Shown: positions 1 through 7,452 of the stretch, piece by piece
Layout: every line of letters starts with the position of its first letter
Position numbering within the stretch: position 1 is the stretch's first letter
Source of the DNA: Microcoleus asticus IPMA8
Lineage (GTDB): Bacteria; Cyanobacteriota; Cyanobacteriia; Cyanobacteriales; Microcoleaceae
Reading direction: 5' to 3'
DNA: 32,554 bases
Assembly: GCF_013179805.1 (NCBI RefSeq)
Contig: NZ_SRRZ01000086.1
Span: forward strand, 1-32,554
Notes under the pieces: model-generated
Told to the model about the DNA's origin: nothing
The model's database searches: none
The model's input: only the letters and a program-made list of their open reading frames with translations
Program-made: the position numbers and the translations under genes

Positions 1-2040
1 AATATGATTCAGGATGTCGCTCATGTTTCTGTCTCAAAAAAGCTTTACGATCTTCTTGTACCACAAAATGTTACTATTTTGGAGATGTCTTATGGAGTAA
101 TTTGGTGGACATGGTGGACAGGGGAGGCGATCGGAACACTTGTTTTTGGACCAGTCTTATTAGCATGGAGTCGGGAACTTCAGCCAATTAAATTACTATT
201 TAAACAAAGATTTGTAGAAGCAGCACTGTTACTATTCCTAGTAATTATCATCAGTCAGATTAGTTTTGGCGGTGGATATCCTGTCGTGTATATGTTGATT
301 CCCCTCTTAGTTTGGTCAGCCTTTCGATTCGGACAACAGGGTTCAACATTACTAATCGTCATCGTGTCAGTCATTTCTATGGTGGGAACTGCTAAGGGTT
401 TAGGGCCATTTGTTCGTCCGTCACTCAATGAGTCATTGTTACTATTGCAATCCTTTATGAGTGTTGTTGCTATTACAACTTTGATTTTATCGGCGGTAAT
501 TACAGAAAACACAGAAGCAGAAGCCCGACTAAAAAGATCAAATGAAGAGTTAGAAAGTAGAGTCGAGGAACGCACAGCAGAACTCGCCCATGCTAAAGAA
601 AAAGCCGAAGTTGCCAACAGTGCCAAAAGCGAATTTTTAGCCAACATGAGCCACGAATTACGCTCTCCTCTCAACGCAATTATGGGATTTTCTCAAATTA
701 TGACTCGCTCTCAAACCCTCCCTCGCGAACATCAAGAAAGCGTCGGCATTATCTCTCGCAGCGGCGAACACCTACTAACCCTCATTAACAACGTTCTCGA
801 CCTCTCTAAAATCGAAGCAGGTAAAACCAGCCTTAATCCTAAAAACTTCGATCTCCATCGCTTACTTGACGACATACACGATATGTTTCAAATGAAAGCT
901 GAAGAGAAAGGTTTACAGTTACTCTTGGAATACGATCGCAATCTGCCTCATTACGTCCGTACCGATGATGTTAAATTGCGTCAAGTTCTCATTAACTTGA
1001 TTAATAATGCTCTTAAATTTACTCAAGAGGGAGGAGTTTCAGTAAGAGTTAGCGTTTTAGAAACTCCTGTCCATTCCCAACAAACAGCGGCAGCGGCTGA
1101 TACCAATTCATACACCATACATTTTGAAATTGAAGATTCAGGATCTGGAATTGCCCCTGAAGAAATTGGGAATTTGTTTGAAGCCTTCACCCAAACAGAA
1201 ACCGGAAAACAAGCTCAGGAAGGTACGGGTTTAGGCTTGCCAATTAGCCGCCAACTTGTGCATCTTATGGGAGGCGATATTACAGTCAAAAGCCAAGTGG
1301 GACAATGCACAATCTTCTTATTTAATATTCAAGTTAATGAAGTAGAAGCTAGCGACATTGCTACACACCAACCCTCTCGCAGAGTCATCGCTCTAGAACC
1401 CAATCAACCCAAATATCGCATTTTAATAGTTGACGATAAACCTCTCAATCGCCAATTGTTAATTAAACTGCTATCTCCCTTGGGATTTGAGCTTCAGGAA
1501 GCCAGTAACGGTCAAGAAGCAGTTGACATTTGGGAGAGGTGGGAGCCAAACTTAATTTGGATGGATATGAGGATGCCGGTGATGGATGGTTACACCGCTA
1601 CTCAAACTATTAAATCTCAGACAAAAGGTCAAGCAACGGCGATTATTGCTTTGACAGCTAGCGTACTAGAAGAAGAAAAAGCGGTGGTTCTGTCGGCGGG
1701 ATGTGATGATTTCTTGAGGAAACCTTTCCGAGAGGAAGAAATATTTAATGGGATGAATAAGCATATTGGAGTGAAATATGTTTATGAAGAATTAACACCC
1801 AAAAATACGGATAAAATACAAACAAGAGAGGTTCTAACCACAGAAGCACTGGCAGAAATTCCGAGGAATCTATTAGCTCAACTCCAAGAGGCCGTAATGT
1901 ATTCCGATTCTGAATTAATTGCTGCGGTGGTGAAAAAAATAGCTACTTACAATGAGCCTTTAGCTGAGGCGATCGCAACTTCTCTACACAACTTTGAATA
2001 TGAAAAGGTTTTGAACTTAATTGCGGCTACTATAGCATAA
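1..2040 (+). CDS. Hybrid sensor histidine kinase/response regulator with MASE1-like membrane sensor, 5'-truncated by window edge
   Basis: The frame is open from the first base, so the N-terminus lies outside the window. Residue numbers count from the ATG at position 4. Residues 40-165 hold several hydrophobic segments resembling the end of a MASE1 membrane sensor domain. A short coiled coil (about 172-205) leads into HisKA with phospho-acceptor His217 in MSHELRSPLNA. The HATPase has an N box (NLINNALKFT, about 330), a G1 box EDSGSGI and a G2 box GTGLGLP (407-413). A receiver domain follows, with acidic pair Asp477/478, phospho-acceptor Asp521, Thr551 and Lys573. The last 90 residues form a helical extension with no obvious Hpt histidine. 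It is probably an inner-membrane kinase that phosphorylates its own receiver and, by inference, passes phosphate to the next protein, encoded 12 nt downstream. The signal is unknown. Confidence 0.93.
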   Translation, partial: NMIQDVAHVSVSKKLYDLLVPQNVTILEMSYGVIWWTWWTGEAIGTLVFGPVLLAWSRELQPIKLLFKQRFVEAALLLFLVIIISQISFGGGYPVVYMLIPLLVWSAFRFGQQGSTLLIVIVSVISMVGTAKGLGPFVRPSLNESLLLLQSFMSVVAITTLILSAVITENTEAEARLKRSNEELESRVEERTAELAHAKEKAEVANSAKSEFLANMSHELRSPLNAIMGFSQIMTRSQTLPREHQESVGIISRSGEHLLTLINNVLDLSKIEAGKTSLNPKNFDLHRLLDDIHDMFQMKAEEKGLQLLLEYDRNLPHYVRTDDVKLRQVLINLINNALKFTQEGGVSVRVSVLETPVHSQQTAAAADTNSYTIHFEIEDSGSGIAPEEIGNLFEAFTQTETGKQAQEGTGLGLPISRQLVHLMGGDITVKSQVGQCTIFLFNIQVNEVEASDIATHQPSRRVIALEPNQPKYRILIVDDKPLNRQLLIKLLSPLGFELQEASNGQEAVDIWERWEPNLIWMDMRMPVMDGYTATQTIKSQTKGQATAIIALTASVLEEEKAVVLSAGCDDFLRKPFREEEIFNGMNKHIGVKYVYEELTPKNTDKIQTREVLTTEALAEIPRNLLAQLQEAVMYSDSELIAAVVKKIATYNEPLAEAIATSLHNFEYEKVLNLIAATIA

Positions 2041-2052
2041 AAGGAGTAAAAC

Positions 2053-3408
2053 ATGAACGACAGTCAAGGTCAAATTTTTATTATTGATGATACGCCCGCA
2101 AACTTACATCTGCTTGTCAGTCTTCTTAAGGAAAATGGCTACCTGCCGCGAGCATTTCCGAGCGGCAAGTTAGCTCTAGGAGTTATTGAACAATCATCTC
2201 CTAGTTTGATTTTGTTAGATATTCAAATGCCACAGATGGATGGCTACGAAGTTTGTAAACATCTCAAAGCTAACGAATTGACTTGGGATATTCCAGTAAT
2301 TTTTATCAGTGCTTTGGATGAAATGATGGATAAGCTAAAAGCTTTTACTGTAGGTGGCGTAGACTACATTACAAAACCATTTCAAGCAGAGGAAGTTTTA
2401 GCTCGGATTTCTACTCATTTAGAACTCAGTCGCTTACAAAAACTCCTGAAACAGGAAAATTCTCTTCAGGCTCAAAAATTAGCGGAACAAAATTGCCAAC
2501 TCCAGCAGATGAATGAAGCATTAGAGAAAGCTAATCAAGAGTTGAAAGAACAATACAGTCAACTCCAGCAAGCGCAATTGCAAGTAATTCAAAGTGAAAA
2601 GATGTCGGCATTAGGTAATTTAGTTGCTGGAGTTGCCCATGAAATTAATAATCCTGTGGGGTTTATTTATGGCAACCTCGACCAAGCTGGGCAAGCATTA
2701 CAAGATTTGATCGAACATCTGAAATTATATGGCGATCGCGCGACTGAAACAGATATTAACAATCATGCCGCAGAAATCGAGCTAGACTATCTCCTAGAAG
2801 ATGTGCCGAAGATGATAGACTCAATGAAAGTGGGGTGCGATCGCATCAAAAGTATCAGCACGAGTTTACGAACATTTTCCAGAGCCGATCGCGATTTTCC
2901 AGTGAAGGCGAATCTGCATGAAGGTATTGATAGCACAATTTTAATTCTCAAACATCGCCTCAAAGCTTCGGAATTTAGACCGGAAATTGAAGTTATTACT
3001 AATTATGAGGATATCCCAGAAATAAAATGCTTCTTGGGCCAATTAAATCAAGTATTTATGAATATTTTGGCTAATGGGATCGAGGCAATAGAAGAATCAA
3101 ATCACGGACGTACTTTTGCCGATATTAAAGCCAACCCAAACCGGATTACGATCGAAACTGAACTATCGAGCGATCGCGAGTCAGTTTTAATTCGTTTTAG
3201 CGATAATGGCATCGGCATGACAGAAGAGGTAAAACAAAAAATTTTTGATTATTTATTTACTACAAAATCCGTAGGGAAAGGCACGGGTTTAGGAATGGCG
3301 ATCGCGCGTCAAATCATAGTAGAAAAACATCAAGGGACAATTACAGTTAACTCTACTCCAGGAGAAGGAACGGAGTTTATACTGGAATTGCCGATTCTCA
3401 AAAATTAA
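2053..3408 (+). CDS. Response regulator-histidine kinase fusion (REC-coiled coil-HisKA-HATPase)
   Basis: A soluble 451-residue protein. The N-terminal receiver has the acidic pair at 12-13, phospho-acceptor Asp56 in LLDIQMPQMDG, Ser86 and Lys108. A long coiled coil (about 125-180) joins it to a HisKA domain with His196 in GVAHEINNP and a C-terminal HATPase (N box about 330, DNGIGM, GTGLGMAI). This architecture is common in cyanobacteria and suggests that phosphorylation of the receiver controls kinase output. The start is well supported: AAGGAG lies 7 nt before the ATG, and the gap to the preceding hybrid kinase is 12 nt, so the two are very likely co-transcribed and may form one phosphorelay (inference). 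The kinase core resembles that of the CHASE kinase near position 26000 (EKMSxLGxLVAGVAHEINNP), so they are probably paralogues. Confidence 0.93.
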   Translation: MNDSQGQIFIIDDTPANLHLLVSLLKENGYLPRAFPSGKLALGVIEQSSPSLILLDIQMPQMDGYEVCKHLKANELTWDIPVIFISALDEMMDKLKAFTVGGVDYITKPFQAEEVLARISTHLELSRLQKLLKQENSLQAQKLAEQNCQLQQMNEALEKANQELKEQYSQLQQAQLQVIQSEKMSALGNLVAGVAHEINNPVGFIYGNLDQAGQALQDLIEHLKLYGDRATETDINNHAAEIELDYLLEDVPKMIDSMKVGCDRIKSISTSLRTFSRADRDFPVKANLHEGIDSTILILKHRLKASEFRPEIEVITNYEDIPEIKCFLGQLNQVFMNILANGIEAIEESNHGRTFADIKANPNRITIETELSSDRESVLIRFSDNGIGMTEEVKQKIFDYLFTTKSVGKGTGLGMAIARQIIVEKHQGTITVNSTPGEGTEFILELPILKN

Positions 3409-3740
3409 CCAAAATTATAGCAACCGCCAGGGCGGTTTAGGGGCGCTTAGGCTAGGGGAAGAAGGGAATAGAATCAGCGAATTTCAAAAACTCAGAACGT
3501 CTTAATTTTGTAAGTTCGGTTTAGTTCCACGGGCCCAACTTCAGTTCGCCTTCCCGGTGATGGCTAGCTTTTAGTTCGATCGCCCTTTTCCGACATAATT
3601 CGATCGACAAATTCGCAGCAATTTCATTAAGAATCATAAATCCCAAAACCTCATTGCCCAAACAGACCCTTTCTGTGCAAACCTAAAAAACAGCAGACAC
3701 AATTTTATAAACTCTAATTACAGAACCCTCGCAACCAGTT
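3409..3740. other. Intergenic gap between kinase operon and ispG, no gene seen
   Basis: These 332 nt hold no convincing ORF. A small hairpin lies 14 nt after the kinase stop (annotated separately). The rest is AT-rich towards ispG and presumably contains its promoter, but no clear -35/-10 pair could be assigned by eye. Confidence 0.5.
3422..3437 (+). terminator. Short hairpin after the kinase operon
   Basis: AACCGC-CAGG-GCGGTT forms a 6-bp stem with a 4-nt loop just after the kinase stop codon. Only three T follow, so it may be a weak terminator, an mRNA 3' end stabiliser, or a copy of a dispersed palindrome. Confidence 0.4.
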
Positions 3741-4961
3741 ATGCAAACTCTGCCGAACCCCACTAAAACCCCCACCACCGAACCAACCTTCGACACCACC
3801 ATCAAACGCCGCAAAACCCGGCCCGTCAAAGTCGGTAGCGTCACCATCGGCGGCGGCTACCCCGTCGTCGTACAGTCGATGATTAACGAAGACACCCTCG
3901 ACATCGACGGATCAGTCGCCGGAATTCGGCGCTTGCACGAGATTGGCTGCGAAATCGTCCGCGTCACCGTGCCCAGCATGGCCCACGCTAAAGCTTTAGC
4001 CGAAATCAAGCAAAAACTGCACGCCACCTACCAACCCGTGCCCCTCGTTGCCGATGTCCACCACAACGGCATGAAAATTGCCCTCGAAGTGGCGAAACAC
4101 GTAGACAAAGTGAGAATCAATCCCGGACTTTACGTGTTCGAGAAGCCGAAAGCCGACAGAAGCGAATACACCGACAGCGAATTCGCGGAAATTGGCGCAA
4201 AAATCCGCGAAACCCTGGAACCTCTGGTGATTTCCCTGCGCGACCAAGGCAAAGCTTTGCGAATCGGCGTCAATCACGGTTCCCTCGCCGAACGGATGCT
4301 GTTTACCTACGGCGACACGCCCGAAGGCATGGTAGAATCGGCCCTGGAATTCATCAAAATTTGCGAATCCCTAGACTTCCGAAATATCGTACTTTCCCTG
4401 AAAGCCTCCCGCGCGCCGGTGATGGTTGCTGCTTACCGCTTGATGGTGCACCGGATGGACGAACTCGGCATGGATTACCCGCTGCATTTGGGCGTCACCG
4501 AAGCAGGAGACGGCGAATACGGCCGCATCAAATCCACCGCAGGCCTCGCACCGCTGCTGACTGACGGTATCGGCGACACCATCCGCGTCTCGCTGACAGA
4601 GGCCCCAGAAAAGGAGATTCCCGTTTGCTACAGCATTCTGCAAGCCTTGGGACTGCGGAAAACCATGGTTGAGTATGTCGCTTGTCCTTCCTGCGGTCGC
4701 ACTTTGTTTAATTTAGAGGAAGTGTTACACAAAGTGAGAGAGGCGACGAAGCATCTCACGGGTTTGGATATAGCAGTAATGGGCTGTATTGTCAATGGCC
4801 CGGGAGAAATGGCTGATGCTGATTACGGCTACGTCGGGAAGCAACCGGGTTATATTTCGCTGTACCGGGGCCGGGAAGAAATTAAGAAAGTGCCAGAAGA
4901 CCGAGGTGTGGCAGAATTGATTGATTTGATTAAATCGGACGATCGCTGGGTTGAGCCTTAG
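3741..4961 (+). CDS. ispG: 4-hydroxy-3-methylbut-2-enyl diphosphate synthase (IspG/GcpE)
   Basis: IspG catalyses the penultimate step of the MEP isoprenoid pathway, reductively converting MEcPP to HMBPP with a 4Fe-4S cluster. In cyanobacteria the electrons come from ferredoxin. The 406-residue length is normal for the two-domain (TIM barrel plus cluster domain) bacterial and cyanobacterial form. It carries the signature VVVQSMINEDT near the N-terminus, VRINPGL around 124-130, GVNHGSL at about 176-182, and the cluster ligands Cys315 and Cys318 (CPSCGRT), Cys349 (GCIVNGPGE) and Glu356. It is a single gene in its own transcription unit, more GC-rich and HIP1-poor than its neighbours. The ATG is the first in frame; no strong Shine-Dalgarno sequence precedes it. 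Confidence 0.98.
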   Translation: MQTLPNPTKTPTTEPTFDTTIKRRKTRPVKVGSVTIGGGYPVVVQSMINEDTLDIDGSVAGIRRLHEIGCEIVRVTVPSMAHAKALAEIKQKLHATYQPVPLVADVHHNGMKIALEVAKHVDKVRINPGLYVFEKPKADRSEYTDSEFAEIGAKIRETLEPLVISLRDQGKALRIGVNHGSLAERMLFTYGDTPEGMVESALEFIKICESLDFRNIVLSLKASRAPVMVAAYRLMVHRMDELGMDYPLHLGVTEAGDGEYGRIKSTAGLAPLLTDGIGDTIRVSLTEAPEKEIPVCYSILQALGLRKTMVEYVACPSCGRTLFNLEEVLHKVREATKHLTGLDIAVMGCIVNGPGEMADADYGYVGKQPGYISLYRGREEIKKVPEDRGVAELIDLIKSDDRWVEP

Positions 4962-4994
4962 CCCCCGAAGAACAGGCTTTCGGGCCGGTTCCAC

Positions 4995-5104
4995 AAAACA
5001 TCAAGTTTCTTGTGGGCCGTTGCTCCTAGCCCGTCAGGAACAGGCAAGATGCCTGTTCCACAATAAAAACATCAAGTTTCTTGTGGGCCGTTGCTTCTAG
5101 CCCG
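4995..5104. repeat. Direct repeat pair (39 nt) flanking a dispersed palindrome
   Basis: Two 39-nt copies (4995-5033 and 5066-5104) differ at one base; each contains TTTCTTGTGGGCCGTTGCT. Between them sits a perfect palindrome, GGAACAGGC-AAGAT-GCCTGTTCC (5037-5059, 9-bp stem, 5-nt loop). The same palindrome core recurs inside the copper ATPase gene at 9172-9190, so it is a dispersed repeat. It lies between ispG and the protease gene and may also end ispG transcription. Confidence 0.75.
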
Positions 5105-5221
5105 CCCTGAATAGAAGTCGGCAAAGTTGAATAATATATGTACGCCAAACGCGAGCCGGCTTTGCCTGTGTTAGATTGAGCGTAATTATTCTGAACTCTT
5201 TTTCTCCCGCGCGTCAGACAA

Positions 5222-6577
5222 ATGGTTATAACAAAACGAGGGCTTGTTCTAAGTGCAGCAGCAGTGGTACTCACTGCTGTAACTCTTGCGAACACTGGTT
5301 GCAGTTCTAAATCTCTGGCTTCTTTTCGGGGAAGCCCTAAAGAATTGGTTGATGAAGTTTGGCAGATTATTGACAAAAGTTATGTGGATGGCACTTTTAA
5401 CCAGGTTGACTGGAAAGCGGTGCGGAATGATTATTTGAACCGGACTTATACCAGCGACGACGAAGCTTACAAAGCAATTCGGGAAATGCTGAAGAAGCTG
5501 GACGATCCTTATACGCGGTTTATGGACCCTGAAGAGTTCAAGAATATGCAGGTTGAAACTTCTGGGGAACTGACAGGAGTTGGGATTCAGTTGACCCAAG
5601 ATGAGGAAACCAAAAAGTTGGTGGTGATTTCGCCGATCGAAGATACCCCGGCTTTTACTGCTGGTATTCTGGCAAAAGATATCATTACTAAGATTGACGG
5701 CAAGAGCACAGAAGGCATGGATACGAATCAAGCGGTAAGTTTGATTCGCGGTCAGGCGAATACTGAGGTGACGCTGACCATTTTGCGGGAAAAAAAGGAA
5801 TTAGAATTTAAGCTGAAGCGCGCTAAAATCGAAATTCATCCCGTGCGGAAGTCGGTGCAGAAAACTCCCATTGGAGAAGTCGGCTATATTCGCTTAAATC
5901 AGTTCAGTGCGAATGCTGCATCGGAAATGCGATCGGCAATTAAGGATTTGGAACAGAAAAAGGTGACAGGCTATATTTTAGACTTGCGTTCCAATCCCGG
6001 CGGGTTGCTGTACGGAAGTATTGAAATTGCTCGGATGTGGCTCAAAGAAGGTACGATCGTCTCGACGGTCGATCGAATCGGTGAGGCCGATAAACAAACG
6101 GCAAATAAGGCAGAGCTCACAGACAAACCGTTAGTTGTACTGGTAGACGGCGGTTCAGCAAGTGCTAGCGAGATTCTATCCGGTGCTTTGCAAGACAACA
6201 AACGCGCGGTTTTGGTGGGAACAAAGACGTTTGGTAAAGGTTTAGTTCAGTCAGTACGCGGCGTCGGAAATGGTGCGGGTTTGGCGGTGACAATTGCCAA
6301 GTATTTTACTCCTAACGGCACTGATATCAACCACGCCGGAATTGAACCGGATTTTAAGGTAGAACTCACCGACGCTCAAAAACAGGAATTGAGGCGCGAT
6401 CGCGATAAAATTGCTACGGCGGCCGATCCGCAGTACGCGAAAGCTATGGAAGTTTTGACACAGCAAGTTACTGGTAAAACCGGGAACAATAAGGCTGAGG
6501 CGAAACCGAATGCTGCGCCACCTAAGCCGACTGCAACGCAAGCAAAACCGAGTGCAGCACCTTCTAAATCGAAGTAG
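5222..6577 (+). CDS. ctpC: Carboxyl-terminal processing protease, S41 family (CtpC-like)
   Basis: A 451-residue S41 serine protease. An N-terminal hydrophobic segment (residues 7-25) acts as signal or anchor. The LANTGC that follows is lipobox-like but has a non-canonical -3 residue, so lipidation is uncertain. A PDZ domain spans roughly 112-200 (SGELTGVGIQL, TPAFTAGI). The protease domain has the Ser/Lys dyad: Ser314 in GSASASEIL and Lys339 in TFGKGLVQ, spaced by 25 as in Tsp/CtpA enzymes. The tail (about 420-451) is low-complexity Ala/Pro/Lys. Family members act outside the cytoplasmic membrane; in cyanobacteria CtpA trims the D1 precursor, whereas the roles of CtpB and CtpC are less clear. 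The MVITKRGLVLSA start matches what I recall of CtpC. The family call is secure; the paralogue assignment is less so. Confidence 0.95.
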   Translation: MVITKRGLVLSAAAVVLTAVTLANTGCSSKSLASFRGSPKELVDEVWQIIDKSYVDGTFNQVDWKAVRNDYLNRTYTSDDEAYKAIREMLKKLDDPYTRFMDPEEFKNMQVETSGELTGVGIQLTQDEETKKLVVISPIEDTPAFTAGILAKDIITKIDGKSTEGMDTNQAVSLIRGQANTEVTLTILREKKELEFKLKRAKIEIHPVRKSVQKTPIGEVGYIRLNQFSANAASEMRSAIKDLEQKKVTGYILDLRSNPGGLLYGSIEIARMWLKEGTIVSTVDRIGEADKQTANKAELTDKPLVVLVDGGSASASEILSGALQDNKRAVLVGTKTFGKGLVQSVRGVGNGAGLAVTIAKYFTPNGTDINHAGIEPDFKVELTDAQKQELRRDRDKIATAADPQYAKAMEVLTQQVTGKTGNNKAEAKPNAAPPKPTATQAKPSAAPSKSK

Positions 6578-6606
6578 AAAACCTGTGTAGGGTTTCAGTT
6601 AAAAAA

Positions 6607-6661
6607 AAGCATTCGGGGGAATGATTACGGCTCAAAGCCAACATTTTCAACTCGAATGCTT
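6607..6661 (+). terminator. Terminator-like inverted repeat downstream of ctpC
   Basis: AAGCATTCG (6607-6615) pairs perfectly with CGAATGCTT (6653-6661). The 37-nt interior contains a second small hairpin, GGCT-CAA-AGCC (6629-6639). A T6 run follows at about 6667-6672. The position, 29 nt after the stop codon, fits a factor-independent terminator. Confidence 0.6.
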
Positions 6662-6689
6662 CGCTATTTTTTGCAATGCGTCAATGCGA

Positions 6690-6874
6690 GTCAATCGATT
6701 TGAGATTTTAGATTTTAGATTTTAGAATTGAAGCATTGACAAGGCCCAAAAACGGATACGCTGCCACGTACTTAAGTCCTGGAAAGATAAAAATTTTAGA
6801 CCCTAGTTCAAGCTCCCAGATTTATCTGTGGGGTAAATCTAAAATCTAAAATCTAAAATCTCAAATCGACTGAC
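6690..6874. repeat. MITE-like element: 37-bp near-perfect terminal inverted repeats
   Basis: The left arm (6690-6726) and right arm (6838-6874) are reverse complements with a single mismatch over 37 bp. Each arm contains three heptamers (AGATTTT on the left, AAAATCT on the right) and ends with a TCGATTTGAG-type sequence. The 111-bp interior has no ORF. It could be a non-autonomous mobile element or a large foldback terminator. A second nested inverted repeat, CCCAGATTTATCTGTGGGG-like (about 6816-6833 with 6875-6892), overlaps its right end. Confidence 0.65.
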
Positions 6875-6965
6875 CCCACGGATAAATTCGGGGCTCCTTT
6901 ATCGGATACAGGTTTTTTATTTCTGGACGGATGAATCCGGGGGCTTGTATCCTGGATGCTTTTGG

Positions 6966-7151
6966 TCATTGTGGCTGGCATTTGCCGGCGCGAATTAATC
7001 CGATGCGGCGGGCTATGGCATCTTCGGGCGAATCGTAAGGGCCCCACTTTTCAATAATAGTGGGGTTTTGTTGTTCGAGTTGCGCGCTCGGCAAAATCTC
7101 GCAATTACCGGCAGGACGTTTGACAATATAAAATTTTGGTGTTTCTGTCAT
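6966..7151 (-). CDS. Small conserved cyanobacterial hypothetical protein
   Basis: A 61-residue protein beginning MTETPKFYIVKRP. An in-frame TTG 15 nt upstream (7166) is a possible but less likely start. I recognise the general pattern (Y/F-I-V-K-R-P near the start, KWGPYDSPEDAIARRIGLIR near the end) from small uncharacterised cyanobacterial proteins, but I know no function. It has no signal peptide, membrane segment or metal motif and is mildly basic. It is transcribed divergently from the copper ATPase gene, 301 nt away, and converges on the repeat element downstream of ctpC. Coding status rests on the conserved feel of the sequence and its good start; it could be checked by homology. Confidence 0.7.
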   Translation of the reverse strand: MTETPKFYIVKRPAGNCEILPSAQLEQQNPTIIEKWGPYDSPEDAIARRIGLIRAGKCQPQ

Positions 7152-7452
7152 AGCTAAATTCGTCAAATAAAAGCTGGATACTAACTAGGCAATTGGCTCA
7201 TTATATCAAATAGGGAAACAGCACTACCGTGCCCAAAGCCTGTCTTAGCATTAAACCCGCAGTCCGACATTGGTTTCAACCCCTGCAGGAGTGCGGATTT
7301 AACCGCATGGAATTAATAAGAATTAAAAAAAACTAACACTTTCGGAAGATGCCACAATATTTATCTATTATCAAAATATAGACATTTGTCTAAACAGTGG
7401 ATTAAGCCCTTTCATAAGTGGCGAAATATTCTAATCAATACCAAAAAAAACC
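7152..7452. other. Divergent promoter region between the small protein and the copper ATPase
   Basis: These 301 nt hold no gene. An imperfect hairpin has arms TTAAACCCGCAGTCC (7251-7265) and GGAGTGCGGATTTAA (7288-7302), two mismatches in 15. The 150 nt before the ATPase ATG are AT-rich. No clear CopY- or CueR-type operator was recognised. Confidence 0.45.

Noticed and set aside
255..674. 139-codon minus-strand ORF inside the hybrid kinase gene
   Set aside because: It overlaps the membrane and HisKA region of a well-supported gene and has no recognisable domain; shadow of the sense strand. The same applies to other long antisense ORFs, e.g. 5249-5731 and 26014-26361.
7271..7303. GTTTCAACCCCTGCAGG resembling a cyanobacterial CRISPR repeat start
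   Set aside because: Only one copy, no spacers or cas genes; it is half of an imperfect inverted repeat.
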